From contig JAMLIK010000002.1 of NCBI GenBank assembly GCA_023954195.1, forward strand, positions 558,001-622,000: 64,000 nt of DNA. The letters run 5' to 3'. The notes below the pieces were generated by a model, which ran no database searches, was not told the origin of the DNA, and worked only from the letters and a program-made list of their open reading frames with translations. Every line of letters starts with the position of its first letter. Position 1 is the stretch's first letter. Below are positions 38,920-48,518 of this stretch, one piece after another. This DNA comes from Xanthobacteraceae bacterium. GTDB taxonomy: Bacteria; Pseudomonadota; Alphaproteobacteria; Rhizobiales; Xanthobacteraceae. Both the position numbers and the translations under genes were made by a program.

Positions 38920-39965
38920 GGCCGCAGCGCCGCGCGCACCGCGTCCCAGACGTCGGCCGCCGGAATGCTGGCGATGTAGGAGGCGTCGTCGCGCTTGGCG
39001 ATCGAGTGATAGGGCATCTCGACGCCGCGCAGGCTGGCCGGCTGCACCGCGGCGGCGAGCGGATTGAGCGGCGCCCAGTGCCACGGGCTGGTCGGGCCGA
39101 AGATGCCGATGGTCGGCGTGCCGGTGGCCGCCGCCACGTGCATCAGCCCGGAGTCGTTGGACACCGCCAGCGCCGCGCCGGCGATCGCCAGCACCCCCTG
39201 GCGCAGGTCGGTCCCGGTGAGGTCGCGGGCGCGGGGACCGGCGGCGGCGGCGATAGCGCGCCCCGCCTCGCGCTCGCCGGGGCCGCCGACCACCCAGACC
39301 TGAAAACCCTCCGCCGTCAGCGCCTGCGCCAGCTCCGGATAGAACGGCCAGCGCTTGTGCGCGCCGACCGAGCCGGGGGCCAGCGCCACCGCCGGTTCAA
39401 GGCCGAAGCCGCCCGCCTGCCGCCACGCGGCGACCTCCGGGGCGGGAAGGCGCAATTGCGGTTCCGGCCAGCGCGCGGGCCGCGCCGCGCCCGGCGGCAG
39501 CGCCAGCATGGCGTTCTTGTCGATCAGCCGGGGCAGCGCCCGCTCGCCCCAGCGCCAGCGGTTGATGAGGCCGAAGCGGACCTCGCCGACGAAGCCGACC
39601 CGCTCCGGGATGCCGGCCAGCGCCGGGGCCAGCGCCGATTTCCAGGTGCGCGGCATCACCAGCGCGGTGCCGTAGGATTCCGCGCGCAATCGCCGGGCCA
39701 GTTGCCGCTGACGGTCCAGCGCGAGGCGCGAGCGCGGCAGGTCGTGGACGATGGCGTTGCGGACGCCCGGCATGTAATCGACCAGCGGCGCGCAGAGCGG
39801 CGTCGTCAGGATGTCGACCGGCCGGTTGGGCCACCGTTGCCTCGCGACCCGGACCACGGTATGACCGCGCACGAAATCGCCGATCCAGTTATAGGGCACG
39901 ATCAGCAGCGGCCGTGTATCCGCGGCGTCGACCGGGCCGAAAGATGGATCGGAATCGATGTTCAT
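38916..39965 (-). CDS. waaF: Lipopolysaccharide heptosyltransferase II (glycosyltransferase family 9)
   Basis: This enzyme transfers heptose from ADP-heptose to the LPS inner core on the cytoplasmic face of the inner membrane. The 349-residue protein has the N-terminal LLIVPYNWIGDFVRGHTVVR, the ADP-heptose-binding blocks VALAPGSVGAHKRWPFYPELA and SNDSGLMHVAAATGTPTIGIFGP, and SPWHWAPLNP, all typical of WaaF. It is first in the waaF-gmhB unit and divergent from hldD across 112 bases. Confidence 0.93.
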   Translation of the reverse strand: MNIDSDPSFGPVDAADTRPLLIVPYNWIGDFVRGHTVVRVARQRWPNRPVDILTTPLCAPLVDYMPGVRNAIVHDLPRSRLALDRQRQLARRLRAESYGTALVMPRTWKSALAPALAGIPERVGFVGEVRFGLINRWRWGERALPRLIDKNAMLALPPGAARPARWPEPQLRLPAPEVAAWRQAGGFGLEPAVALAPGSVGAHKRWPFYPELAQALTAEGFQVWVVGGPGEREAGRAIAAAAGPRARDLTGTDLRQGVLAIAGAALAVSNDSGLMHVAAATGTPTIGIFGPTSPWHWAPLNPLAAAVQPASLRGVEMPYHSIAKRDDASYIASIPAADVWDAVRAALRP

Positions 39966-40077
39966 GGCTTGATCTGGTGCGACCGTCGGGTCGGGAGGTA
40001 GTGGTTAGCCGCTCCCCGCCATCAGGTAAAGCGTTGCGGCGGCAATCGGTGTGTTGGCCGCGTCGGCGAGGGGAACA

Positions 40078-41058
40078 ATGCTGCTGGTGACCGGAGGCGC
40101 CGGATTTATCGGGTCGAACCTGGTCGCGGCGCTCAATGCGGCCGGGCGCGCCGATGTCGTGGTCTGCGACTGGCTGGGCAGCGAGGGCAAGTGGCGCAAC
40201 CTCGCCAAGCGGCAGCTCGCGGACATCCTCCCGCCCGAGCAATTGATGGCGTGGCTCGACGGCCGCAAGCTCGACGCGGTGTTTCATCTCGGCGCGATCT
40301 CGGAGACCACCGCGACCGACGGCGATCTGGTGATCGAGACCAACTTCCGGCTCTCGATGCGGCTGCTCGACTGGTGCGCCGCCCATCCCACTCCGTTCAT
40401 CTACGCGTCGTCGGCGGCGACCTACGGCGACGGCGAGCGGGGATTCGTCGACGACCCCTCCCTCGCGGCGCTGAAACAGTTGCGGCCGATGAATCTCTAC
40501 GGCTGGAGCAAGCACCTGTTCGATCTCGCCGTGGCCGAGCGGGTGGCGCGCGGCGAAAAGCTGCCGCCGCAATGGGCGGGCCTGAAGTTCTTCAACGTGT
40601 TCGGCCCCAACGAGTACCACAAGGGCGCGATGATGAGCGTGCTGGCGAAGAAGTTCGCCGACATCAAGGCCGGGCGCGCCATCCAGTTGTTCAGGTCGCA
40701 CCGCGACGGCATCGCCGACGGCGACCAGCGCCGCGACTTCATCTCGGTCGATGACGTGACGCGGGTGATGCTGTGGCTGTTCGCTTCGCCGAACGTCAGC
40801 GGGCTGTTCAACGTCGGCACCGGCCACGCGCGCAGTTTTCGCGAGATGATGCTTTCGGCCTACGCCGCGCTGGGCGCGCAACCGCGTATCGACTATATCG
40901 ACATGCCGGACAGCATTCGCGGCAGCTACCAGTATTTCACCGAGGCCGATGTGACGCGGCTGTGCGCGGCCGGCTACAACGGCGGTTTCACCCCATTGGA
41001 GGACGCGGTCAACGCCTATGTCAGGGATTTCCTTGACCGCGCCGACCCGTTCCGCTGA
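40078..41058 (+). CDS. hldD: ADP-L-glycero-D-manno-heptose 6-epimerase
   Basis: HldD converts ADP-D,D-heptose to ADP-L,D-heptose, the donor for WaaF. The 326-residue extended SDR has the NADP motif MLLVTGGAGFIGSNL, the catalytic YGWSK (Tyr/Lys) in RPMNLYGWSKHLFDL, ASSAATYGDGERGF, and the HldD-typical KFFNVFGPNEYHKGAMMSV. I chose the ATG at 40078, since the Rossmann motif follows at once. hldE starts nine bases after the stop. Confidence 0.95.
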   Translation: MLLVTGGAGFIGSNLVAALNAAGRADVVVCDWLGSEGKWRNLAKRQLADILPPEQLMAWLDGRKLDAVFHLGAISETTATDGDLVIETNFRLSMRLLDWCAAHPTPFIYASSAATYGDGERGFVDDPSLAALKQLRPMNLYGWSKHLFDLAVAERVARGEKLPPQWAGLKFFNVFGPNEYHKGAMMSVLAKKFADIKAGRAIQLFRSHRDGIADGDQRRDFISVDDVTRVMLWLFASPNVSGLFNVGTGHARSFREMMLSAYAALGAQPRIDYIDMPDSIRGSYQYFTEADVTRLCAAGYNGGFTPLEDAVNAYVRDFLDRADPFR

Positions 41059-41067
41059 GCGACGACG

Positions 41068-42540
41068 ATGCTGGATTTCGACAACCTGTCGCGGACCATT
41101 GCCGACAAGACGGTGCTATGCGTCGGCGACATCATGCGCGACGAATTCGTCTACGGCGAGGTCTCGCGCATCTCGCCGGAGGCGCCCGCGCCGGTGATCG
41201 CGGTCCAGCGCAGCGAAAGCAACGTCGGCGGCGCCGGCAACGTCGCCCGCAACATCGCGGCGCTCGGCGCGCGCTGCATCTTCGTCGGCCTCATCGGCGA
41301 CGACGAGGCAGGCCGCGCGCTGCAAGCGGCGTTGGCGGAGGAGCCGCGGATCGAGCCGGTGCTGGTGATCGATTCCTCGCGGCCGACCACGCGAAAGGTG
41401 CGGTTCGTTTCCGAGCATTTCTCCACCCACATGCTGCGCGCCGACTGGGAGCACGCCGCGCCCGCCGCGCCCGAGATCGAGCAGCGCCTGTGCGAGGCCA
41501 TCGCGCCGCTGCTCGCGCGCGCCGACATCGTGCTGCTGTCGGACTACGCCAAGGGCGTGCTGACGCCGCGCGTGATCCGCAACGTCATCGACGCGGCGCG
41601 CGCGCGGGGCGTCCCTGTCATCGTCGATCCGAAAAGCCTGCACTTCGAGCTTTATCGCGGCGCGACCTTGCTGACGCCGAACCGCAAGGAGTTTTCCGAG
41701 GCCACCCGCAGCCGCGCCGAGACCGCCGCCGAGATCGCCGCGTCCGCGCAGGACGTGCTGCGTCTCGCCGAGTGCGACGCGCTGCTGGTGACGCAGAGCG
41801 AGCGCGGCATGACGCTGGTGCCGCGCGACGCCGAGGCGATCCACGTGCCGGCGCATCAGGTCAAGGTGCGCGACGTGTCCGGCGCGGGCGACACGGTCGC
41901 CGCCGTCATCGCCGTGCTGCTGGCCTGCGGCGCCGACTGGGACGTGGCGCTGCGCGCCGCCAACGCGGCCGCCGCGGTCGCGGTCGGCAAGCAGGGCACC
42001 GCGACGGTGACGCTGGACGAGTTGCGCCGCAAGCTGTTGCCGGAAGCCTCGCTCGCCGCCGAGGAAAAGATCGTCGCCGGTCTCGAATCGCTCGACGCCC
42101 GCGTCCGCGCCTGGCGCGAGGAAGGGCTCCGCATCGGCTTCACCAACGGCTGCTTCGACATCCTGCATCCCGGCCACGTCAAGGTCATCACCGAGGCGCG
42201 CGCGACCTGCGACCGGCTGATCGTCGGGCTCAACAGCGACGCCTCGGTGCGACGCCTCAAGGGGCCTGACCGTCCGGTGCAGAACGAACGCGCCCGCGCG
42301 GAAGTGCTGGCGGCGCTGGAGGCGGTCGATCTGGTGGCGATCTTCGAGGAAGACACGCCGCTGAACCTGATCGCGCGCATCAGGCCGATGGTGCTGGTGA
42401 AGGGCGGCGACTACACCCGCGAGGAGGTGGTCGGCCACGAACTGGTGACGGCGCAGGGCGGCGAGGTGGTGCTGGTCAACATTCTGCCGGGTTTCAGCAC
42501 CACATCGCTGGTCGCGCGCGCCCGCGAGGGCGGCGGATAG
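41068..42540 (+). CDS. hldE: Bifunctional D-glycero-beta-D-manno-heptose-7-phosphate kinase / heptose-1-phosphate adenylyltransferase
   Basis: The 490-residue fusion has an N-terminal PfkB-type kinase (about 1-318; [17 protein letters not shown], and catalytic [14 protein letters not shown]) and a C-terminal nucleotidyltransferase (about 350-485; [17 protein letters not shown]). It carries out two steps of ADP-heptose synthesis, with GmhB acting in between. It is co-transcribed with hldD. The first enzyme of the pathway, the isomerase GmhA, is not in this window. Confidence 0.96.
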   Translation: MLDFDNLSRTIADKTVLCVGDIMRDEFVYGEVSRISPEAPAPVIAVQRSESNVGGAGNVARNIAALGARCIFVGLIGDDEAGRALQAALAEEPRIEPVLVIDSSRPTTRKVRFVSEHFSTHMLRADWEHAAPAAPEIEQRLCEAIAPLLARADIVLLSDYAKGVLTPRVIRNVIDAARARGVPVIVDPKSLHFELYRGATLLTPNRKEFSEATRSRAETAAEIAASAQDVLRLAECDALLVTQSERGMTLVPRDAEAIHVPAHQVKVRDVSGAGDTVAAVIAVLLACGADWDVALRAANAAAAVAVGKQGTATVTLDELRRKLLPEASLAAEEKIVAGLESLDARVRAWREEGLRIGFTNGCFDILHPGHVKVITEARATCDRLIVGLNSDASVRRLKGPDRPVQNERARAEVLAALEAVDLVAIFEEDTPLNLIARIRPMVLVKGGDYTREEVVGHELVTAQGGEVVLVNILPGFSTTSLVARAREGGG

Positions 42541-42570
42541 CAGGTTTCCGCTTTTGACGGAATCATCACA

Positions 42571-42645
42571 CCGTCATGCCCGGACTTGATCCGGGCATCC
42601 ATCTTCCTGAAAATGATGGATTGCCGGGTCAAGCCCGGCAATGAC
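42571..42645. repeat. Palindromic repeat family A
   Basis: A complete copy: ATGCCCGGA/TCCGGGCAT, spacer CCATCTTCCTGAAAATGATGG, TTGCCGGG/CCCGGCAA. It lies about 30 bases after the hldE stop. Confidence 0.9.
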
Positions 42646-42816
42646 ACCTCGGAGTGACTCCATCAAAACAGGAAACGAATGCCGCCCCTGTAATCGTTTG
42701 AATCAAAACGTGTTTGTTACCGCCATTCTGACGTTCCCGCGCGCGGCGGCGGCGTGATACGAACACGATGACGCGGCTCGCTGCATGAGTCGCCTTCGGA
42801 ATTGAGGTTGTCGAGC

Positions 42817-43827
42817 ATGAGTTTCGTGGAACCGGATTCGCCGTCGGCGGCGAACAGCGGCGATGTGCTGCGTGTCGGCGTCATCGGCGCCGGGGTGATG
42901 GGCACCAATCACGGCCGCGTTCTCGCCGGGTTGCCGCATGTCGAGCTGGTCGGCATCGTCGATCCGCTGGACGATCACCGCAAGCGGGCCGACGAACTGA
43001 TCGGCTGCCCGGTGTTCGCCGAACTCGATGGCCTGCTCGAGGCCGGCGTCGATGCGGTGACGATCGCGGCTCCCACCCACCTGCATCACGAAATCGCGCT
43101 GAACTGCATCGCGCATGGCGCGCATGTGCTGGTCGAGAAGCCGATCGCCTCCACCGTCGAGGAAGGCCGCGCCATCGTCGCCGCCGCGCAACGCGCCAAT
43201 GTCACGCTGATGGTCGGCCATGTCGAGCGCTTCAACCCGGCGGTCGCGGCCATCAAGCGGGCGATCGCGGGCGAGGATATTCTGTCGATCGCCATCACCC
43301 GCGTCGGTCCGTTCCCGCCGCGCATGTCCAATGTCGGCGTGGTGATCGATCTCGCCGTCCACGACATCGACCTGATCCGCTGGTTCACCGAGTCCGACAT
43401 CGTCGACGTGCAGCCGCAACTCTCCAGCGCGGTGGCCGAGCGCGAGGACATCGCGCTCTTGCAATTCCGCACCGCGTCCGGCGTGCTGGCCCACATCAAC
43501 ACCAACTGGCTGACGCCGTTCAAGGCCCGCAACGTCACCGTCGCCACCCGCCACAAATACGTGCAGGGCGATCTGCTGACGCGGCAGGTGACCGAGTGCT
43601 TCGGTTTCCAGCGCGACGGCAGCTATTCGATGCGGCATCTGCCGGTCGGCCACGACGAGCCGCTCCGCGCCGAGCTGATTTCCTTCGTCGAGGCGGTGCG
43701 TAGCGGCGGCGCGCCCGCCGTCACCGGCGAGCAGGGCGTGGCCAGCCTGGAAATCGCCACGCAATGCCTGGCCGCGCCGGCCAATTCCGTTCATGCCGCC
43801 GAAGGCGTACGCCGCGCCGCCAACTGA
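42817..43827 (+). CDS. Gfo/Idh/MocA-family oxidoreductase
   Basis: The 336-residue NAD(P)-dependent enzyme has the Rossmann motif VGVIGAGVMGTNHGRVLAG (about 20-38), the EKPIAST motif with the conserved Lys in VLVEKPIASTVEEGR, and the dehydrogenase motif VHDIDLIRWF. The substrate is unknown. Members near sugar-nucleotide genes often act on UDP-sugars or inositols, and the neighbourhood (heptose genes, murJ) hints at an envelope sugar. It is followed by murJ after about 43 bases on the same strand. Confidence 0.88.
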   Translation: MSFVEPDSPSAANSGDVLRVGVIGAGVMGTNHGRVLAGLPHVELVGIVDPLDDHRKRADELIGCPVFAELDGLLEAGVDAVTIAAPTHLHHEIALNCIAHGAHVLVEKPIASTVEEGRAIVAAAQRANVTLMVGHVERFNPAVAAIKRAIAGEDILSIAITRVGPFPPRMSNVGVVIDLAVHDIDLIRWFTESDIVDVQPQLSSAVAEREDIALLQFRTASGVLAHINTNWLTPFKARNVTVATRHKYVQGDLLTRQVTECFGFQRDGSYSMRHLPVGHDEPLRAELISFVEAVRSGGAPAVTGEQGVASLEIATQCLAAPANSVHAAEGVRRAAN

Positions 43828-43870
43828 GACCCGTGTTTCTCCCCGCCGCGGGATACTGTAGAAGCCGCTG

Positions 43871-45400
43871 ATGCTCAGGCGAATCTTCACCGTCGGCGGC
43901 TTTACCCTGTTGTCGCGCGTCACCGGGTTCGCGCGCGACATCATGCTCGCCGCCATTCTTGGCGCGGGGCCGGTGGCCGACGCCTTCTTCGTGGCGTTGC
44001 GGCTGCCGAACCATTTTCGCGCGATTTTCGCCGAGGGCGCGTTCAACGCCGCGTTCGTGCCGGCCTATGCCCATGTCGGCGGCCACGGCGGCGAGGCGGC
44101 CGCGCGGCTGTTTGCGGGCCGCATCTTCACCCTGCTGCTCGCCTCGCAGGTCGTTCTGCTGGCGCTGGCATGGGCGTTCATGCCGCAGGTGATCGCGCTG
44201 CTGGCGCCGGGCTTCGTCGGCGATCCGGTGCGCGGCGATCTCGCGGTGGAACTTACGCGAATCACCTTTCCCTACCTGCTGCTGATTACGCTGGTGACGC
44301 TCTATGGCGGCATGCTGAACGTCGCGCAGCGCTTCGCCAGCGCCGCCGCCGCGCCGATCCTGCTCAATTTGTCGATGATGGCGGCGCTGGCGCTGGCGGC
44401 GTTTTTTCCCGACGCCGGGCACGCGGCGGCGTGGGGCGTGCTGATTTCCGGCTTCCTGCAATATTTTCTGCTGGCGGGCGACGTCGCGCGGCAGGGGCTG
44501 CTGCCGCGCCTGACGCGGCCGAGGCTCGACGACGACGTGCGCGGCTTCTTCCGCGCGCTCGGCCCCGCCACCATCGGTTCGATGGGGACGCAGGTGGCGA
44601 TGTTCGCCGACACCATCATCGCGACGTTTCTCACCGCCGGCGCGGTCTCGGCGTTGTACTACGCCGAGCGACTCTATCAACTGCCGATCGGCGTCATCGG
44701 CATCGCCATCGGCACCGTGCTGCTGCCGGAGATGGCGCGGCGGCTCACCGATGGCGATCACCGGGGCGCGCAGGCGGCGCAGCTTCGCGCCTTCGAATTC
44801 TCGCTCTTGTTCTCGGTGCCGTTCGTCGCCGCGTTCCTCACCGTGCCGGACATCATCATGCGGGCGATGTTCGCGCGCGGCGCGTTTTCGGCCGCCGACG
44901 CCGCCGCCGCCGGCGCGACGCTCGCCGCCTACACCATCGGGCTGATCCCCGTGGTGACGATCCGCAGCGCGGTGGCGACGTTTTACGCGCGCAAGGACAC
45001 CGCGACCCCGGTGAAAGCCTCGCTCACCGGGCTCGCGGTCAATCTGGCGCTCAAGGTCGCGCTGATGGGGGCGCTGGCGCAGGTCGGGCTGGCGCTGGCC
45101 ACCGCCGTCGGCGCCTGGGTCAACCTGCTGCTGGTGCTCGGTTTCGCCGCGCGGGCGGGTTATCTCGCGTTCGACCGCCGCTTCGCCCTGGCGCTGTTGA
45201 AGTTCGCGGTGGCCGGCGGCGTGCTCACCGTGGCGTTCTGGCTGACGCCGCTGGCTATGGGCGGTTATGTCGCGCGGTTGAGCGCGCTGCGCGACGAGGC
45301 CCTGCTGCTGATTCTGATGGTCACCGGTGCCGTCGTCTACGGCGCCACGGTGTTGGCGCTGTTTGGTCGCGGCGGATTGCGCGCCCTGATCCGGGCCTGA
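43871..45400 (+). CDS. murJ: Lipid II flippase MurJ
   Basis: MurJ moves the peptidoglycan precursor lipid II across the inner membrane and is essential in most bacteria. The 509-residue MOP-superfamily protein has about 13-14 membrane helices. Conserved parts are FTLLSRVTGFARDIMLAAIL (with the essential Arg), ALRLPNHFRAIFAEGAFNAAFVPAY, and YYAERLYQLPIGVIGIAIGTV. Many relatives have trpS next downstream; here a molybdenum hydroxylase gene follows instead. Confidence 0.95.
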   Translation: MLRRIFTVGGFTLLSRVTGFARDIMLAAILGAGPVADAFFVALRLPNHFRAIFAEGAFNAAFVPAYAHVGGHGGEAAARLFAGRIFTLLLASQVVLLALAWAFMPQVIALLAPGFVGDPVRGDLAVELTRITFPYLLLITLVTLYGGMLNVAQRFASAAAAPILLNLSMMAALALAAFFPDAGHAAAWGVLISGFLQYFLLAGDVARQGLLPRLTRPRLDDDVRGFFRALGPATIGSMGTQVAMFADTIIATFLTAGAVSALYYAERLYQLPIGVIGIAIGTVLLPEMARRLTDGDHRGAQAAQLRAFEFSLLFSVPFVAAFLTVPDIIMRAMFARGAFSAADAAAAGATLAAYTIGLIPVVTIRSAVATFYARKDTATPVKASLTGLAVNLALKVALMGALAQVGLALATAVGAWVNLLLVLGFAARAGYLAFDRRFALALLKFAVAGGVLTVAFWLTPLAMGGYVARLSALRDEALLLILMVTGAVVYGATVLALFGRGGLRALIRA

Positions 45401-45467
45401 CGCGAAATTGAAGTTGCCAGCGCGGCGGCACAATGTAGATTCAATCTAAATCGCAACGGGAGCGACC

Positions 45468-47795
45468 ATGGTTCGGATCAACACGGCCCCGGTGAAATTT
45501 GGCGTCGGTCAAAGCGCGCGCCGCAAGGAAGACGACGCGCTGGTGCGCGGCCACGGCCGCTACACCGACGATCACGCTCCGATGCCGGCGCTGCACGCCC
45601 TGATGCTGCGCTCGCCCCATGCCCACGCCACATTCAAGATCGACGCCACCGTGGCGCGCGGGCTGCCCGGCGTGGCGCTGATCCTGACCGCCGCCGACAT
45701 CACGGATCTCGGCGGCCTGCCGTGCCTGTTCAACCTGCCGGATACGCCGTTCACCGCGCCGCCCTATCCGATCCTCGCGGATGGCGAGGTGCGCCATGTC
45801 GGCGACGCGGTCGCCTTCGTGGCGGCCGATACGCTGGCGCACGCCCGCGACGCGCTGGAGGCCGTCGCGGTGGAGTGGACGCCGCTGCCGGCCGCGGTCG
45901 GCGCGGCCAACGCGGTGAAGAAAGGCGCGCCGGCGGTGTGGCCGCAGTTTCCCGACAACGTGCTGTTCGACGTCGATATCGGCGACAGGGCGAAGGCCGA
46001 GACCGCCTTCGCCGGGGCCGACGCGGTGGCGGAGATCGCCATCGTCAATCCACGCATCGTCACCAACTACATGGAGACCCGCGCGGCGGTCTGCGAATAC
46101 GACGCCAAAGGCGACCGCCTGACGCTGACCGTCGGCAGCCAGGGCAGCCATCGCCTGCGCGATATCCTGTGCCAGAACATCCTGCACATCCCGGTCGAGA
46201 AGATGCGGGTGATCTGCCCCGATGTCGGCGGCGGTTTCGGCACAAAACTGTTTCCCTATCGCGAATACGCACTGCTCGCGGTCGCGTCGCGCAAGCTGAA
46301 AAAGGCCGTGCGCTGGACCGCCGAGCGCGCCGACCATTTCATGGGCGACTCGCAGGGCCGCGACAACGTCACCACCGCGCGGATGGCCTTGCGCAAGGAC
46401 GGCAAGTTCCTCGGCATGGACGTCGACCTGATCGGCGACATGGGCGGTTATCTGTCGACCTTCGGCCCCTACATCCCCTATGGCGGCGCCGGGATGCTGC
46501 CGGGGCTCTACGACATTCAGGCGTTCCACTGCCGCATCCGCACCGTGTTCACCAACACCGTTCCGGTCGACGCCTATCGCGGCGCGGGGCGGCCGGAAGC
46601 GGCTTACGTGGTCGAGCGGCTGGTCGACGCGGCGGCGCGAACACTCGGCATGACGCCGGAGGCGATCCGGCTGAAGAATTTCATCGCGCCGCGCGCGCTG
46701 CCTTACACCACCGCGACCGGCAAGGTCTACGATTCCGGCGACTTCGCCGCCCACCTCAGGCGGGCGATGGAACTCGCCGACTGGAAGGGATTTGCGCAAC
46801 GCGCCAGGGCGGCGAAAAAGCACGGGCGGGTGCGCGGCATCGGGCTCGCCAGCTACGTCGAGGTGTGCGGCACCATGGGCGAGGAGACCGCCAACGTGCA
46901 GCTCGATCCCAACGGCGACGTCACCGTGCGGATCGGCTCGCAATCGAGCGGGCAGGGCCACCAGACCGCCTATGCCCAACTGGTCAGCGAGCAGTTCGGC
47001 CTGCCGCTGGAGCGCATCCATGTCCTTCAGGGCGACACCGATCAGGTCAAGACCGGGCTCGGCACCGGCGGCTCAAGTGCTATTCCCTCCGGCGGCGTCA
47101 GCGTCGAGCGCGCCACGCGCGGCCTCGGCCTCAAGCTGAAGGAGATCGCCGCCGAGGCGCTGGAAGCCGGCGCGGCCGATCTGGAAATCGACGCCGGCGT
47201 GGTCCGCGTCGCCGGCACCGACCGCGCGATCGCGTTCGCCGATCTGGCGCAGCGCCCCGATGCCGATCCGTCGAAGCTGAACGCCAGCGCGGCGTTTTCC
47301 AGCGCCGACGGCACCTATCCCAACGGCACCCATGCGGTGGAGGTCGAGATCGATCCGGCGACCGGCGTCACCCGGCTGGTCAATTACGTCATCGTCGACG
47401 ATTTCGGCGCGACGCTCAATCCGCTGCTGCTGGCGGGGCAGGTGCATGGCGGCACCATGCAAGGCATCGGGCAGGCGCTGATGGAGCGCGCGGTCTATGA
47501 CGCCGATGACGGCCAACTCGTCACCGGCACCTTCATGGACTACGCCATGCCGCGCGCCGGCGACGGCACGACGATCACCTTCGAGACCCATAACGTGCCC
47601 TGCGCCACTAATCCGCTGGGCGTGAAGGGCGCGGGCGAGGCCGGCGCCATCGGCTCCTGCCCGGCGGTGGTCAACGCCATCGTCGATGCGCTGTGGCGCG
47701 AATACGGCGTCGAGCACATCGACATGCCGGCGACGCCGGAGCGGGTGTGGGCCGCCATCCGCGAGGGGCGGCGGCGGCGTGACGCGGCGGCATGA
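45468..47795 (+). CDS. Molybdenum hydroxylase large subunit (xanthine dehydrogenase / CoxL form II family)
   Basis: The 775-residue molybdopterin-binding subunit has the family domains in order: the a/b hammerhead (about 18-140) followed by MoCo-binding domains. Motifs include the form-II active-site AYRGAGRPEA (about 369-378), which differs from the AYRCSFR of true CO dehydrogenase, QGHQTAYAQLVSEQFG, GGSSAIPSGG and the catalytic Glu in GVKGAGEAGAIG (about 724). The substrate is therefore probably an aldehyde or N-heterocycle rather than CO. No [2Fe-2S] small subunit or FAD medium subunit gene is adjacent. Two c-type cytochrome genes follow in the same direction. CGGGAG lies upstream of the ATG. 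Confidence 0.9.
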   Translation: MVRINTAPVKFGVGQSARRKEDDALVRGHGRYTDDHAPMPALHALMLRSPHAHATFKIDATVARGLPGVALILTAADITDLGGLPCLFNLPDTPFTAPPYPILADGEVRHVGDAVAFVAADTLAHARDALEAVAVEWTPLPAAVGAANAVKKGAPAVWPQFPDNVLFDVDIGDRAKAETAFAGADAVAEIAIVNPRIVTNYMETRAAVCEYDAKGDRLTLTVGSQGSHRLRDILCQNILHIPVEKMRVICPDVGGGFGTKLFPYREYALLAVASRKLKKAVRWTAERADHFMGDSQGRDNVTTARMALRKDGKFLGMDVDLIGDMGGYLSTFGPYIPYGGAGMLPGLYDIQAFHCRIRTVFTNTVPVDAYRGAGRPEAAYVVERLVDAAARTLGMTPEAIRLKNFIAPRALPYTTATGKVYDSGDFAAHLRRAMELADWKGFAQRARAAKKHGRVRGIGLASYVEVCGTMGEETANVQLDPNGDVTVRIGSQSSGQGHQTAYAQLVSEQFGLPLERIHVLQGDTDQVKTGLGTGGSSAIPSGGVSVERATRGLGLKLKEIAAEALEAGAADLEIDAGVVRVAGTDRAIAFADLAQRPDADPSKLNASAAFSSADGTYPNGTHAVEVEIDPATGVTRLVNYVIVDDFGATLNPLLLAGQVHGGTMQGIGQALMERAVYDADDGQLVTGTFMDYAMPRAGDGTTITFETHNVPCATNPLGVKGAGEAGAIGSCPAVVNAIVDALWREYGVEHIDMPATPERVWAAIREGRRRRDAAA

Positions 47796-47898
47796 ACGCG
47801 GCCGCGCGGCGGACGACCTCATCGTTGTTATCTCGGACATCGTTATCGCAGACAGGCCGTCGCGGTCGCGACGGATCAGCCAGGGAGAGACTGGGTTC

Positions 47899-48348
47899 AT
47901 GAAACGGATATTCGTCACAATGGCGGCGGTGCTGCTCGGAGCGGGCGCGGTTTTCGCGCAACAGGACATTGTCAATCAGCGCCAGACCGAGATGAAGAAC
48001 AACGCCAAAAACCTCGGCGGCGTTCTCGTCGCCATGGTCAAGGGCGAGAAGCCCTACGATCAGGCGGCGGTCGATGCCGCGCTCGGCGTTCTCGTCGCCA
48101 ATGCCAAGGTCTTGAGCACGCAATTTCCCGACAGCACCAAGGGACTGAGGTCGGGGGACAAATACAGCGCGTCGCCGAAAATCTGGGAAAACCGCGCCGA
48201 TTTCGAATCCCATCTCGCCAGTTTCGCGAAAGTGGTCAATGAGGCGAAAGCCAGCGTCAAGGACCTCGACACGCTGAAGGCCACCGTGCCGCTGATCGGC
48301 AAGCAGTGCGCCAACTGCCACGAAACCTATCGCCTGAAGGACGGTTAG
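47899..48348 (+). CDS. Cytochrome c' / c-556-type monohaem cytochrome
   Basis: The 149-residue protein has a signal peptide MKRIFVTMAAVLLGAGAVFA (cleavage FA-QQ). It is mostly helical and has a single haem motif CANCH close to the C-terminus in GKQCANCHETYRLKDG. That is the cytochrome c' / c-556 four-helix-bundle pattern. It is probably periplasmic, binding NO or carrying electrons. It starts about 100 bases after the molybdenum hydroxylase stop, with AGGGAGAG as the ribosome-binding site. Confidence 0.9.
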   Translation: MKRIFVTMAAVLLGAGAVFAQQDIVNQRQTEMKNNAKNLGGVLVAMVKGEKPYDQAAVDAALGVLVANAKVLSTQFPDSTKGLRSGDKYSASPKIWENRADFESHLASFAKVVNEAKASVKDLDTLKATVPLIGKQCANCHETYRLKDG

Positions 48349-48365
48349 GGTCGGGCCGCGAACAG

Positions 48366-48486
48366 CGTCGTCCCCGCGCAGGCGGGGACCCATGACCCTT
48401 GGCGTTGGTTGTCATAGATAACGTCGCCTTGTGTGATTGAGCCGATCCGCTGCGGCGCATGGGTCCCCGCCTGCGCGGGGACGACG
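48366..48486. repeat. Palindromic repeat family C
   Basis: A complete copy with left end GCGTCGTCCCCGCGCAGGCG and right end CGCCTGCGCGGGGACGACG, which are reverse complements. It separates the two cytochrome genes. Confidence 0.9.
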
Positions 48487-48518
48487 ATGGAATATGTTTT
48501 GAAAGCACGACCAAGCCC

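Noticed and set aside
45468-47795. Annotation as carbon-monoxide dehydrogenase CoxL
   Set aside because: The active-site loop is AYRGAGR (form II), not the AYRCSFR of true CO dehydrogenase, and coxM/coxS are absent.
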